The notes under the pieces are model-generated. The model had not been told where the DNA came from and searched no databases. It saw only the letters and a program-made list of their open reading frames with translations. The position numbers and the translations under genes are program-made. This document shows positions 22,161 to 28,883 of a DNA stretch of 28,883 nucleotides, piece by piece (the stretch's first letter is position 1; the number at the start of each line of letters is the position of its first letter). The stretch spans positions 1 to 28,883 of the forward strand of contig CAUGSS010000029.1 in the NCBI GenBank assembly GCA_959602365.1, in the 5' to 3' direction. The stretch comes from an uncultured Eubacteriales bacterium. GTDB taxonomy: Bacteria; Bacillota; Clostridia; Oscillospirales; Oscillospiraceae.

Positions 22161-22769
22161 TCAGCGGCGAATCACCCGGTGGCGGCACATGCCGGTCTTG
22201 CCGCAGCTGTGGCAGGTCAGCCTGCGCCGGGTCAGGGTGTGATAGCCCTTGACATACTCCGCCATTGTGGGCACAAAGAGGGCGCCGCAGTGGGGGCACT
22301 CGTAGTAACCGGCTTTGACCTCCAGCTTTGCGGCCGCTCCTATCCCTGCGATTGCCGTCGCAAGGGCAAACACAATCAGCCCAATGCGCGCCAGCACAGG
22401 CAGCGCAATGTAAGACGCAATGACGATCAGAGCACAGACGGCGATGACCGTAATCACGCCGCAGATGACAGACAGGGCCATCCGCTCCCGGTTTTGTTGG
22501 TTTTCCTGGATCAGATTGATCATATTCTCCTCCGCCTTTCGTTGATAGTCCACCTGGGACACCAGTGTGCCGCTGAGCAGGTCATTGACAGTGATGTCCA
22601 GTGCTTCACACAGCGGCAGCATCAGGGATACCTCCGGCAGTCCTTTTCCGCACTCCCATTTGGAGACCGTCTTGTCGCTGACGCCGAGGGCCTCCGCCAG
22701 CTGTCTCTGGGTCATCTGCTGCAAGTGCCTGCGCTGGGCGATGAATCTTCCAATTTGCATTTGATCCAC
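22161..22769 (-). CDS. XRE-family regulator with two membrane helices and a zinc ribbon
   Basis: A 202-aa three-part protein. An N-terminal helix-turn-helix (about 6-60) contains MTQRQLAEALGVSDKTVSKWECGKGLP, which is clearly DNA-binding. A linker (70-97) leads to two hydrophobic helices near 98-119 and 122-145. The C-terminus has four cysteines, C158-P-H-C161 and C186-H-S-C189, a zinc-ribbon pattern, with a basic end (RHRVIRR). The GTG start at 22769 has AAAGGAGG 8 nt upstream. This architecture suggests a membrane-tethered transcription factor, perhaps sensing an envelope or redox signal; the ligand and targets are unknown. It is followed by a terminator shared with purD and preceded by the dacF terminator. 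Confidence 0.85.
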   Translation of the reverse strand: MDQMQIGRFIAQRRHLQQMTQRQLAEALGVSDKTVSKWECGKGLPEVSLMLPLCEALDITVNDLLSGTLVSQVDYQRKAEENMINLIQENQQNRERMALSVICGVITVIAVCALIVIASYIALPVLARIGLIVFALATAIAGIGAAAKLEVKAGYYECPHCGALFVPTMAEYVKGYHTLTRRRLTCHSCGKTGMCRHRVIRR

Positions 22770-22885
22770 CCGATGTACCTCCTTTCTGGCTTTATTCTAT
22801 CGGCGGGGCGGGGGAAAGTACACCCACGCACCGTAGAGTTGGGCGGTTTTTGGCTCTGCCTGCCGTTTGGCCGCCCCTGTATGAG

Positions 22886-22926
22886 ATAAAAAGCGCAGGA
22901 ACCAAAACCGTTTTGGTTCCTGCGCT
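22886..22926 (-). terminator. Terminator of the D-Ala-D-Ala carboxypeptidase gene
   Basis: A 16-bp perfect stem (AGCGCAGGAACCAAAA at 22892-22907 and its complement at 22911-22926) with a 3-nt loop is followed on the - strand by TTTTT. It lies 26 nt after the carboxypeptidase stop. Confidence 0.93.
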
Positions 22927-22952
22927 CCTGTTATTGCCGTCAGAGGAGCAAA

Positions 22953-24326
22953 TTACCGCTTGCCCCGGTAATTGCCGCCGTTCTTTCCTCTGGAACGCCG
23001 GCCATTGTAACGACCGCTCCGGCTTGCGACGACCTTGGCCCGGACAATCAGGGCGACCACCAGAGCCACAATCAGCACTACGATTAGAATGAACTGCCAG
23101 CTGTGGACAATCTGATTGACCCGCTGACGGAATACCAGCCATTCCGAGCGGTCTACGTCGTTGACCGCGACCAGGTTGACGGTGCCGTAGGTTTCCCCAT
23201 TCAGCGTGACCGTGAGAGTACCCAGCTGATCCCCGGCCTGGACAGGGGCCTCTACAGACTCGGGCAGGTCGATGCTCCACTCAAAGTCGTCTCCGGTCAC
23301 ATCATTGGGCAGCTGCGCCTCAATGGTGCCGTCCACCGCCACAGAGACATAGTCGCTCTCCGTGGACAGCGTCACCGGCACCTCGGCCACCGGCTCGGTG
23401 GCATCCAGGATGGTGTGGTAGGAGAAGTTGTCAAATCCCCACTGCATCAGCCTGGAGCTCTCGGAGAACTGAAGCCGCTGAACATTGCCCTCCGCATCGG
23501 TGGGATTTTCACAGCCCAGCATCACGCAGATCAGCCGCTGTCCGTCCTTTTCCGCGGAGGAGAGCAGGCAATACCCCGCCGCATCGGTGGAGCCGGTCTT
23601 GATGCCGGTGCAGTACTCGTAATAGTAACCGCTGTATCTCATGTTGGACAGCAGGGCGTTGGAGTTGAAGAAGTGGCGCCGGCCGCTCATATTGGTGCTT
23701 TCCACATAGTACTCTTTGGTGCCGACGATGGTGCGGAACTGCTCGTTCTGCATGGCGCACTTGGCGATCAGATACAGGTCATAGGCGGTGGTATAGTGGT
23801 TGTCATCGGGCATACCGTGGGGATTGACAAAATTGGTTCCCGTGCAGCCCAGTGCCGCAGCTTTGGCATTCATCATGCCCACAAAGTTTTCGATGCTGCC
23901 GGCCACTTCAACCGCCAGAATGTTGGCCGCCTCGTTGGCCGAGGCCACCATCAGGCAGTAGAGCAGATCTTCCACACTCATCTGTTCCCCAACCTGAATG
24001 TTCTGGTTGCTGCTGGTGCTGTCCAGCCCCTGCCAGGCCGTATCCCCGGCGGTGATAACCTGATTCATCGTCAGGGATCCGTTTTCCACGGCCTCCAGCA
24101 CCAGAATGGCGGTCATGACCTTGGTGATGCTGGCGGGATATGCCCGCTCGTAGGCATTTTGCTCGAACATGATATAGCCCGTGTCCATGTCCACCAGCAG
24201 CGCCGCTTTGGCCTGCACCGACATGGAACTGACGATCTCGGATTCTACCGCGCCGGCGGAAAAGGCGGACAGGGAGAGCACGAGAGCAATGGATAATACC
24301 AGAGAAATAAAACGTGATTTTTTCAT
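22953..24326 (-). CDS. D-alanyl-D-alanine carboxypeptidase (DacF/PBP5-type, peptidase S11)
   Basis: Trims the terminal D-Ala of peptidoglycan stem peptides outside the membrane. 457 aa. A Sec signal (MKKSRFISLVLSIALVLSLS) has likely cleavage near residue 26. Catalytic motifs are S66-I-T-K69, S129-A-N131 and K243-T-G245. The rest is the beta-rich C-terminal domain, a membrane helix near 408-428, and a basic tail rich in Arg, Gly and Asn. Many PBP5-type enzymes end in an amphipathic helix; here a true membrane anchor seems present. AGGAG precedes the ATG. Its promoter (24371-24399) faces away from the ComEA/two-component operon. A sporulation role, as for DacF, is possible but not shown. Confidence 0.94.
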   Translation of the reverse strand: MKKSRFISLVLSIALVLSLSAFSAGAVESEIVSSMSVQAKAALLVDMDTGYIMFEQNAYERAYPASITKVMTAILVLEAVENGSLTMNQVITAGDTAWQGLDSTSSNQNIQVGEQMSVEDLLYCLMVASANEAANILAVEVAGSIENFVGMMNAKAAALGCTGTNFVNPHGMPDDNHYTTAYDLYLIAKCAMQNEQFRTIVGTKEYYVESTNMSGRRHFFNSNALLSNMRYSGYYYEYCTGIKTGSTDAAGYCLLSSAEKDGQRLICVMLGCENPTDAEGNVQRLQFSESSRLMQWGFDNFSYHTILDATEPVAEVPVTLSTESDYVSVAVDGTIEAQLPNDVTGDDFEWSIDLPESVEAPVQAGDQLGTLTVTLNGETYGTVNLVAVNDVDRSEWLVFRQRVNQIVHSWQFILIVVLIVALVVALIVRAKVVASRSGRYNGRRSRGKNGGNYRGKR

Positions 24327-24370
24327 GGGAAACTCCTGTCACTTATGATATAATCAATTGAGCAGCCCCT

Positions 24371-24399
24371 ATTATAACAGGTTTATGTTTACCCCGCAA
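24371..24399 (-). promoter_or_regulatory. Promoter of the carboxypeptidase gene
   Basis: On the - strand TTGCGG (24394-24399), 17 bp, perfect TATAAT (24371-24376). Start point near 24364, giving a leader of about 38 nt. Confidence 0.7.
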
Positions 24400-24419
24400 T
24401 GATAAAGGGGTGGATTTTT

Positions 24420-24812
24420 GTGAAAATCAAATGGTACGAGCTTTTGATCCTGATTATGACCGCCCTCTGCGTGCTGATTTTTCTGGGCAGCTATTTCGCG
24501 ACCGTCCAGGCTCCGGGCGTATGGATTTCCACGGAGCGCGGGACGGCCTTCCAGGAAGAAGCGCCTGATGCCCAGGGGGCGGCGTCCTCTGGGGAGCAGG
24601 AAGGGGCCGCCCTGGTGGACTTGAACACGGCAGGCCTGGAGGAGTTGGAAGGGCTGCCCGGCATCGGCCGGATAAAAGCCCAGGCGATTCTGGATTATCG
24701 CAGCGCTCACGGCGCGTTCCGCTCGGTGGAGGAGCTGCTGAACGTGGACGGAATCGGTGAAAAACTGTTGGCAGAGATACGGGACTATGTCACCGTATCC
24801 CCGGATAATTGA
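24420..24812 (+). CDS. ComEA-like helix-hairpin-helix DNA-binding protein
   Basis: A 130-aa protein: short cytoplasmic start, one membrane helix (about 6-28, LLILIMTALCVLIFLGSYF), a low-complexity linker rich in Glu, Ala and Gly (40-65), and a tandem helix-hairpin-helix (LNTAGLEELEGLPGIGRIKA, then LLNVDGIGEKLLAEI). This is the ComEA C-terminal domain that binds double-stranded DNA outside the cell during uptake. The SLBB domain of longer ComEA proteins is absent. The GTG start at 24420 follows AAAGGGGTGG; the ATG at 24399 lacks a ribosome site. comEC is not in the window, so competence is not established. It lies 11 nt upstream of the response regulator and may be co-transcribed with it. Confidence 0.85.
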   Translation: MKIKWYELLILIMTALCVLIFLGSYFATVQAPGVWISTERGTAFQEEAPDAQGAASSGEQEGAALVDLNTAGLEELEGLPGIGRIKAQAILDYRSAHGAFRSVEELLNVDGIGEKLLAEIRDYVTVSPDN

Positions 24813-24823
24813 ATGGAGAAACT

Positions 24824-25522
24824 ATGAAAATTTTAGTGGTAGACGATGAAAAAGTGTTGGTAAAAGGCATCTGCTTCAATTTGAGAGGGGAAGGATATGA
24901 GGTGGATGCCGGCTATGACGGCGCCCAGGCGGTGGAGATGGCCAGGAACAACGACTATGACCTGATTATCCTGGACTTGATGATGCCCAAAATTGACGGC
25001 CTCCAAGCCTGTGTCAAGATTCGGGAGTTTTCCAACGTCCCCATTATTATGCTGACCGCCCGGGGAGAGGATGCCGATAAGATCATCGGCCTGGAGTCCG
25101 GCGCGGATGACTACATTACCAAGCCCTTCAATATTCTGGAGCTGAAGGCCCGCATTCGGGCGCTGCTCCGCCGGGCGGCCATGCCGCCGGCCGGAAACCG
25201 GGAGCCGGAGGAGGAAACCCTGCGGGCGGGACATATCAAGCTGGATCTGGCACAGCGGGTGGCCATCAAAGACGGCGAGCGCGTCGACCTGACCGTGAAA
25301 GAATTTGATCTGATGGAGCTGCTGATGCGCAATCCGGGCCGGGTATACAGCCGTGAGAACCTGCTGGACCTGGTCTGGGGCTATGAGTACCAGGGGGATT
25401 TTCGCACGGTAGACGTGCACGTGCGGCGGCTGCGGGAAAAACTGGAGCTGGATCCGGCCCATCCCCGGCTGATTTTGACCAAGTGGGGCGTGGGCTATTT
25501 CCTGCAGCAGGACGGCAAGTGA
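24824..25522 (+). CDS. OmpR/PhoB-family response regulator
   Basis: A 232-aa transcription factor. The receiver domain has Asp7-Asp8 and the phosphorylation site Asp51 in LDLMMP, with Thr78 and Lys100 (TKPF). A winged-helix DNA-binding domain (about 135-230) contains LTVKEFDLMELLMRNPGRVYSRE and TVDVHVRRLREKLE. It is closest in pattern to WalR/PhoP-type regulators. Partner of the histidine kinase 28 nt downstream. Start at ATG 24824 with TGGAG close upstream; the TTG at 24809 overlapping the comEA stop is less likely. The WalR-like pattern and adjacent carboxypeptidase point to an envelope-related regulon (inference). Confidence 0.94.
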   Translation: MKILVVDDEKVLVKGICFNLRGEGYEVDAGYDGAQAVEMARNNDYDLIILDLMMPKIDGLQACVKIREFSNVPIIMLTARGEDADKIIGLESGADDYITKPFNILELKARIRALLRRAAMPPAGNREPEEETLRAGHIKLDLAQRVAIKDGERVDLTVKEFDLMELLMRNPGRVYSRENLLDLVWGYEYQGDFRTVDVHVRRLREKLELDPAHPRLILTKWGVGYFLQQDGK

Positions 25523-25550
25523 CAGACAGAACAAAAGGGGGGGAGCAGAG

Positions 25551-27017
25551 ATGAAGCGGCGCTCAGAGCAGGCATATAATCCGCTGAAAATACCCATCTG
25601 GCGCAGCCTGCGGTTTAAAATTGCCCTGTCCTATATCGGCCTGGTCCTCTTTGTCCTGATTCTCCTGAATACCTATCCGATTTTTGTCGCCCAGGACATG
25701 GTTATCCGGGCAAAACAGACTTCTCTGCAGAACCAGGCTTCCGTGATTGCCGCCGCGCTCTCCCCGCTGGAGGACTTGACAGAGGACGGAGTAGAGCAGG
25801 TCATGGACATGCTGGACGATAACGGCCTGACCCGGGTCATCGTCACCAAACGGGATGGACTGGTGCTCTATGACACTGAGGAGAGCGATGGCGGTCCGCA
25901 ATACGCCCTGATGCAGGAGCTGGTGCTCGCGCTGCGGGGGCGGGATGTGTTTGTGTGCTCATACAGCGCCGGGGCCTTCCGCAGTTCGGCGGCAGTGCCC
26001 ATTCTATACCGGAATGCCACCATTGGCGGTATCTATCTGTATGAATACGACAGCGAACAGGGGGGCATCATCACTGGCCTGCAGCAGAATCTGATGCGGA
26101 TCTCCCTGGTGCTGCTGGGGTTGGCGCTGCTGTTGAGTATGCTGCTCTCCAGAACAATGACCCACCGAATCAGTAAATTGATTGCAGGTATCGGGCAGCT
26201 GCGGGAGGGGGAGTATTCCGCGCGGGTGACGGTCTCCGGACGGGATGAACTGGCCACCCTGGCCACTGCGTTCAACAACATGACCCAACGGTTGGAGACC
26301 ACCGACGAGATGCGCCGCCGGTTTGTCTCCGACGCCTCCCACGAGCTGAAGACCCCTCTGGCCTCCATCAAACTGCTGACAGATTCCATTGCCCAAAATG
26401 CGGATATGGACGCGGAGACAGTGCGGGAGTTTGTCCAGGATATTGGCTCAGAGGCGGACCGGCTGGTGCGCATTACCGAAAAGCTGCTGGCCCTGACCCG
26501 GATGGACAACGCCGGCGCGGTGATAGCAGAACGCGCTGACGTGGATATCGCCGACGTCATCACCGATGCGCTGCATATGCTCACCCCGCTGGCAGACCGG
26601 CAGAACATCGCGATCCGGCTGACGGTAGAGGAGGGCTGTGTGGTGCGCTCCACCGCGGATGAGATGTATCAGGTGGTGTTCAACCTGGTGGAAAACGCCA
26701 TCAAATATAATCTGCCCGGGGGAAAAATTTGGATTCGGGCCCGCAAATCCCCCCAGAAGGTGGTCGTCACAGTGGAGGACACCGGCATCGGGATCCCCAA
26801 GAAGGATCGGGATCTCATCTTTGACCGCTTCTATCGGGTGGATAAAGCCCGCTCCCGGGAGGCAGGGGGCGCCGGATTGGGATTGTCTATTGTGCGGGAC
26901 ACCGTGGTGGCAAATGGAGGCAGCATCAGTGTGGATGCCCGGCCGGAGGGGGGCACCGTGTTCATTGTCCAACTGCCCCTGGCCCAGGCAAAACCGGAAG
27001 GGGAGGAAGAGGCATGA
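25551..27017 (+). CDS. Sensor histidine kinase with HAMP domain
   Basis: A 488-aa membrane kinase. Membrane helix 1 is about 24-47, an extracytoplasmic domain runs about 50-180, helix 2 is 183-200, then HAMP (200-252), HisKA with His264 in DASHELKTPL, and a HATPase with NLVENAIKYN, DTGIGIP and GAGLGLSIV. It is expected to phosphorylate the regulator encoded just upstream. Layout resembles WalK/PhoR but without a PAS domain. A G-rich ribosome site (GGGGGGAG) precedes the ATG. Its stop overlaps the start of the GerMN gene by 4 nt (ATGA), tying the lipoprotein to this two-component system. Confidence 0.94.
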   Translation: MKRRSEQAYNPLKIPIWRSLRFKIALSYIGLVLFVLILLNTYPIFVAQDMVIRAKQTSLQNQASVIAAALSPLEDLTEDGVEQVMDMLDDNGLTRVIVTKRDGLVLYDTEESDGGPQYALMQELVLALRGRDVFVCSYSAGAFRSSAAVPILYRNATIGGIYLYEYDSEQGGIITGLQQNLMRISLVLLGLALLLSMLLSRTMTHRISKLIAGIGQLREGEYSARVTVSGRDELATLATAFNNMTQRLETTDEMRRRFVSDASHELKTPLASIKLLTDSIAQNADMDAETVREFVQDIGSEADRLVRITEKLLALTRMDNAGAVIAERADVDIADVITDALHMLTPLADRQNIAIRLTVEEGCVVRSTADEMYQVVFNLVENAIKYNLPGGKIWIRARKSPQKVVVTVEDTGIGIPKKDRDLIFDRFYRVDKARSREAGGAGLGLSIVRDTVVANGGSISVDARPEGGTVFIVQLPLAQAKPEGEEEA

Positions 27018-27895
27018 GACGCTTGATTGCGCTGGCAGCGGCCCTGAGCCTGCTGCTGACCGCCGGCTGCGGCGGTACCTCCAGTTCAAGCGGAACGGTG
27101 ATGCAGTTTTATTACGGCGTCTCCAACGACCGGCATACCGGTTCCTCTCTTCAGTCGGAAACCGACGAACTCTCCAATCCAACGGTCTCTACCGTGATGA
27201 GCCGTCTGCTCCGGGGGCCGGAGGGTGCAGAGCTGGCCGCCATCATTCCAGAGGGGACCTCCCTGCAGAGCTGGACTCTGGAGGATGGCCTGCTGACTTT
27301 GGATCTGTCCGAGTCCTTTGGACGGCTGAGCGGTATCACCCTGACCCGGGCGGAGTACAGCATTGTGCTCACCCTCACTCAGCTGGAGGAGGTGGAGAGA
27401 GTCTCCATTACCGTGGATGGCCAGGCGCTCCCGAGCAGCGGTACCAGCCGATTGTCCGCGGATGATGTCATCCTGAGGGGAGAGACCGAGGATCCGGTGA
27501 CCATCAGCTCTCAGCTCTATTTTCCGCTGACCGACTCCTATGGCCTTGGACTGGAATACAGAGAAATTGAAGTGGAGAGCCTGCGCCTGGAGGACCAGGC
27601 CAATGCCATTTTGCAGGAACTGGCCCTGGGTCCCTCAGAAGAGGAGATGAGCGGATTCCTGAGCGGCATGGGCGTGCTGGAGGTCTCCAGCATTGAAGGG
27701 CAGACCTGCATTGTGGAGCTGGACAGCGCCACGCTGGAGTGTATTTGCCGCCCGGAGGAACAATTTCCCCTTCGGCTGTACGCCATTGTGAACTCCTTGA
27801 CGGAGCTGGGGGCGATTGAGCGGGTATCCTTCCGGCTGGATGGGATGCCCATCGAGGGGTGGGAGGAGTCCTACGCCCCGCAGCACGAGTTCTGA
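27014..27895 (+). CDS. GerMN-domain lipoprotein
   Basis: A 293-aa exported lipoprotein: signal peptide with lipobox L-T-A-G-Cys19 and a Gly/Ser-rich linker, then two GerMN domains in tandem (about 45-145 and 165-285). Repeating elements are LLRGPEGAEL / LALGPSEEEM and VSITVDGQ / VSFRLDGM. GerMN domains occur in the sporulation/germination protein GerM and in envelope lipoproteins next to two-component systems (for example LpqB). Translationally coupled to the kinase by a 4-nt overlap, which suggests a sensory or envelope partner. It converges on the uracil-DNA glycosylase gene with 1 nt between stop codons. Confidence 0.9.
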   Translation: MRRLIALAAALSLLLTAGCGGTSSSSGTVMQFYYGVSNDRHTGSSLQSETDELSNPTVSTVMSRLLRGPEGAELAAIIPEGTSLQSWTLEDGLLTLDLSESFGRLSGITLTRAEYSIVLTLTQLEEVERVSITVDGQALPSSGTSRLSADDVILRGETEDPVTISSQLYFPLTDSYGLGLEYREIEVESLRLEDQANAILQELALGPSEEEMSGFLSGMGVLEVSSIEGQTCIVELDSATLECICRPEEQFPLRLYAIVNSLTELGAIERVSFRLDGMPIEGWEESYAPQHEF

Positions 27896-27896
27896 G

Positions 27897-28478
27897 TCAA
27901 TGGGAGTAGACCTCGGGGCAGAGTTCACGGATTTTGCGCTGAATGGATTTTAAATCGTCAAAGGTCTCCGGGCGTTTGCTGTCATCCCGGAGCAGGGCGG
28001 CGGGGTGATAAATTGCCGTCATCCAGACCCCGCCCTTTTCCTCCCACTGGCCGTGCTCCCGGGAAATCTTATAGTTGGAGCGGATCAGCCGGCAGGCGGC
28101 AATCCGGCCCAGGCAGATGATGATTTTGGGCCGCACCAGCTTGACCTGGCTGCGCAGCCAAGGGATGCATGCGTCCTGTTCCGTGTTCAGCGGGTCCCGG
28201 TTTTTGGGCGGACGGCACTTTACGATGTTGCAGATGTAGTACCGGCTCCGGTCCAAATCTATGATATCCAGCATCTGGTCCAGCAGCTGTCCACCTCTGC
28301 CCACAAAGGGGATGCCGGACAAATCCTCCTGTTCGCCGGGGCCTTCTCCAATCAGCATAATAGGGGAATCCGGGTTGCCGTCGCCAAAGACCAGGTTGGT
28401 CCGGGTGTCCGCCAGGGCACATTTTTGGCAGCCGGCGCACTCCTGCCGGAGGGCGGCCATCTGTTCTGCTTTGCTCAT
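27897..28478 (-). CDS. Uracil-DNA glycosylase, family 4 (Fe-S)
   Basis: Removes uracil from DNA at the start of base excision repair. 193 aa. Cys14, Cys17, Cys88 and Cys104 match the four [4Fe-4S] ligands of family 4/5 enzymes in spacing. GEGPGEQED (44-52) is the active-site motif of family 4, and HPAALL with His158 is the second motif. An extra Cys20 is present. GAGGTGAG precedes the ATG. It stands alone, divergent from a decayed regulator, and its stop is 1 nt from that of the GerMN gene. Confidence 0.94.
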   Translation of the reverse strand: MSKAEQMAALRQECAGCQKCALADTRTNLVFGDGNPDSPIMLIGEGPGEQEDLSGIPFVGRGGQLLDQMLDIIDLDRSRYYICNIVKCRPPKNRDPLNTEQDACIPWLRSQVKLVRPKIIICLGRIAACRLIRSNYKISREHGQWEEKGGVWMTAIYHPAALLRDDSKRPETFDDLKSIQRKIRELCPEVYSH

Positions 28479-28533
28479 TTGCTCACCTCGTTGAAGATCA
28501 ATTTTTCACAGTTTACCATATTTGTTTCGGAAA

Positions 28534-28564
28534 GGGAAGCGGCCGCTGTAAGCAGCCGCTTCCC
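28534..28564. repeat. 10-bp inverted repeat upstream of the uracil-DNA glycosylase gene
   Basis: GGGAAGCGGC (28534-28543) and GCCGCTTCCC (28555-28564) are perfect inverted copies with an 11-nt loop, followed on the + strand by CTATTTTCTTC. It resembles a terminator, but no + strand gene ends here. The following stretch 28565-28706 has no gene; a TACAAT at 28676-28681 may be a -10 box for the regulator remnant. Confidence 0.5.
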
Positions 28565-28706
28565 CTATTTTCTTCTGCTGTAAGACGGCCAACACAGCCG
28601 CTGCCCTTACGCCGGGTAGAAAAACATCCCATATTTTCAGACTGCTTGTGACTGTTCAGCCGATGAAAATCCCAGTACAATAGGAGAAAAAAGGGGGATT
28701 GCAGCG

Positions 28707-28841
28707 ATGGAAATCAAACTGTCAGAACAAATCCGCTCCTGTCGGAAGGAGCGGGGATGGACCCAGGAGCAGCTGGCCGAAGCGTTGGGCGTTACGGTTG
28801 GTGCGGTATACAAATAGGAAAATGGATTTTCACTTAGATAA
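28707..28841 (+). pseudogene. XRE-family regulator, broken by in-frame stops
   Basis: ATG 28707 is preceded by AAGGGGG and encodes a clear helix-turn-helix start, with RKERGWTQEQLAEALGVTV followed by GAVYK, 36 codons in all. It then meets TAG (28815-28817) exactly where this family has Trp (VYKWENG). The frame continues E-N-G-F-S and meets TAA at 28839-28841. After that the frame is open to the window edge but no longer resembles a regulator. This is most simply a decayed gene. A one-base TGG-to-TAG change explains the first stop; the second shows further decay. The window ends before the full extent can be seen. Confidence 0.75.
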
Positions 28842-28883
28842 AGATACCACACCATTCCCACGCTGACTTTTGCTCAACCGATA

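Noticed and set aside
28637..28861. - strand ORF opposite the broken regulator
   Set aside because: It is antisense to the helix-turn-helix coding stretch, has no ribosome site and no recognisable domain.

Overview
The window looks like chromosomal DNA from a high-GC, spore-forming Gram-positive anaerobe of the class Clostridia, most like the Oscillospiraceae (Flavonifractor/Intestinimonas/Oscillibacter-type gut bacteria). That placement is an inference. It rests on the GC-rich coding sequence, clear AGGAGG-type ribosome binding sites, a GerMN lipoprotein, a DacF-type carboxypeptidase, a four-cysteine (Fe-S type) PurF, a ZTP riboswitch, and an anaerobic acyl-CoA/beta-keto-acid gene set. I saw no rRNA, tRNA, CRISPR array, insertion sequence or prophage.

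Region 1 (1-5131, + strand) is a catabolic operon: the end of an unidentified gene, a short-chain dehydrogenase, a crotonase with an unusual Ala/Lys-rich insert, an Hbd-type 3-hydroxyacyl-CoA dehydrogenase, a BKACE-family beta-keto acid cleavage enzyme, and a second dehydrogenase of the carnitine/gulonate dehydrogenase type. It ends at a strong terminator. Its strongly biased codon use suggests high expression. The last two genes suggest this route: 3-hydroxy acid to 3-keto acid, then cleavage with acetyl-CoA to acetoacetate plus a new CoA ester. The substrate is not apparent.

Region 2 (5130-14687) holds mostly independent genes: recQ with a small upstream gene (- strand), a GT2 glycosyltransferase, a membrane-fused spermidine-synthase-like protein, pncB (nicotinate phosphoribosyltransferase) divergent from an rlmA-type rRNA methyltransferase, a PAP2 phosphatase, and a GT4 glycosyltransferase. 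The pncB promoter carries an operator-like inverted repeat.

Region 3 (14776-22134, + strand) is a purine biosynthesis block in two transcription units. The first has a promoter, a 26-codon leader ORF and a terminator hairpin, followed by purE-purF-purM-purN, whose ends largely overlap. The second has a promoter, a ZTP riboswitch with its terminator, then a stand-alone IMP cyclohydrolase, a stand-alone AICAR transformylase and purD. The last two purine steps are therefore split over two proteins rather than fused in PurH. purC, purB, purL and purK are not in the window.

Region 4 (22161-28883) is envelope and regulatory. It has a membrane-anchored XRE regulator with a zinc ribbon and a DacF-like carboxypeptidase (both - strand). 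Divergent from these is a + strand group: a ComEA-like helix-hairpin-helix protein, an OmpR-type response regulator, a HAMP sensor kinase and a two-domain GerMN lipoprotein. A family-4 uracil-DNA glycosylase (- strand) and a broken XRE regulator close the window.
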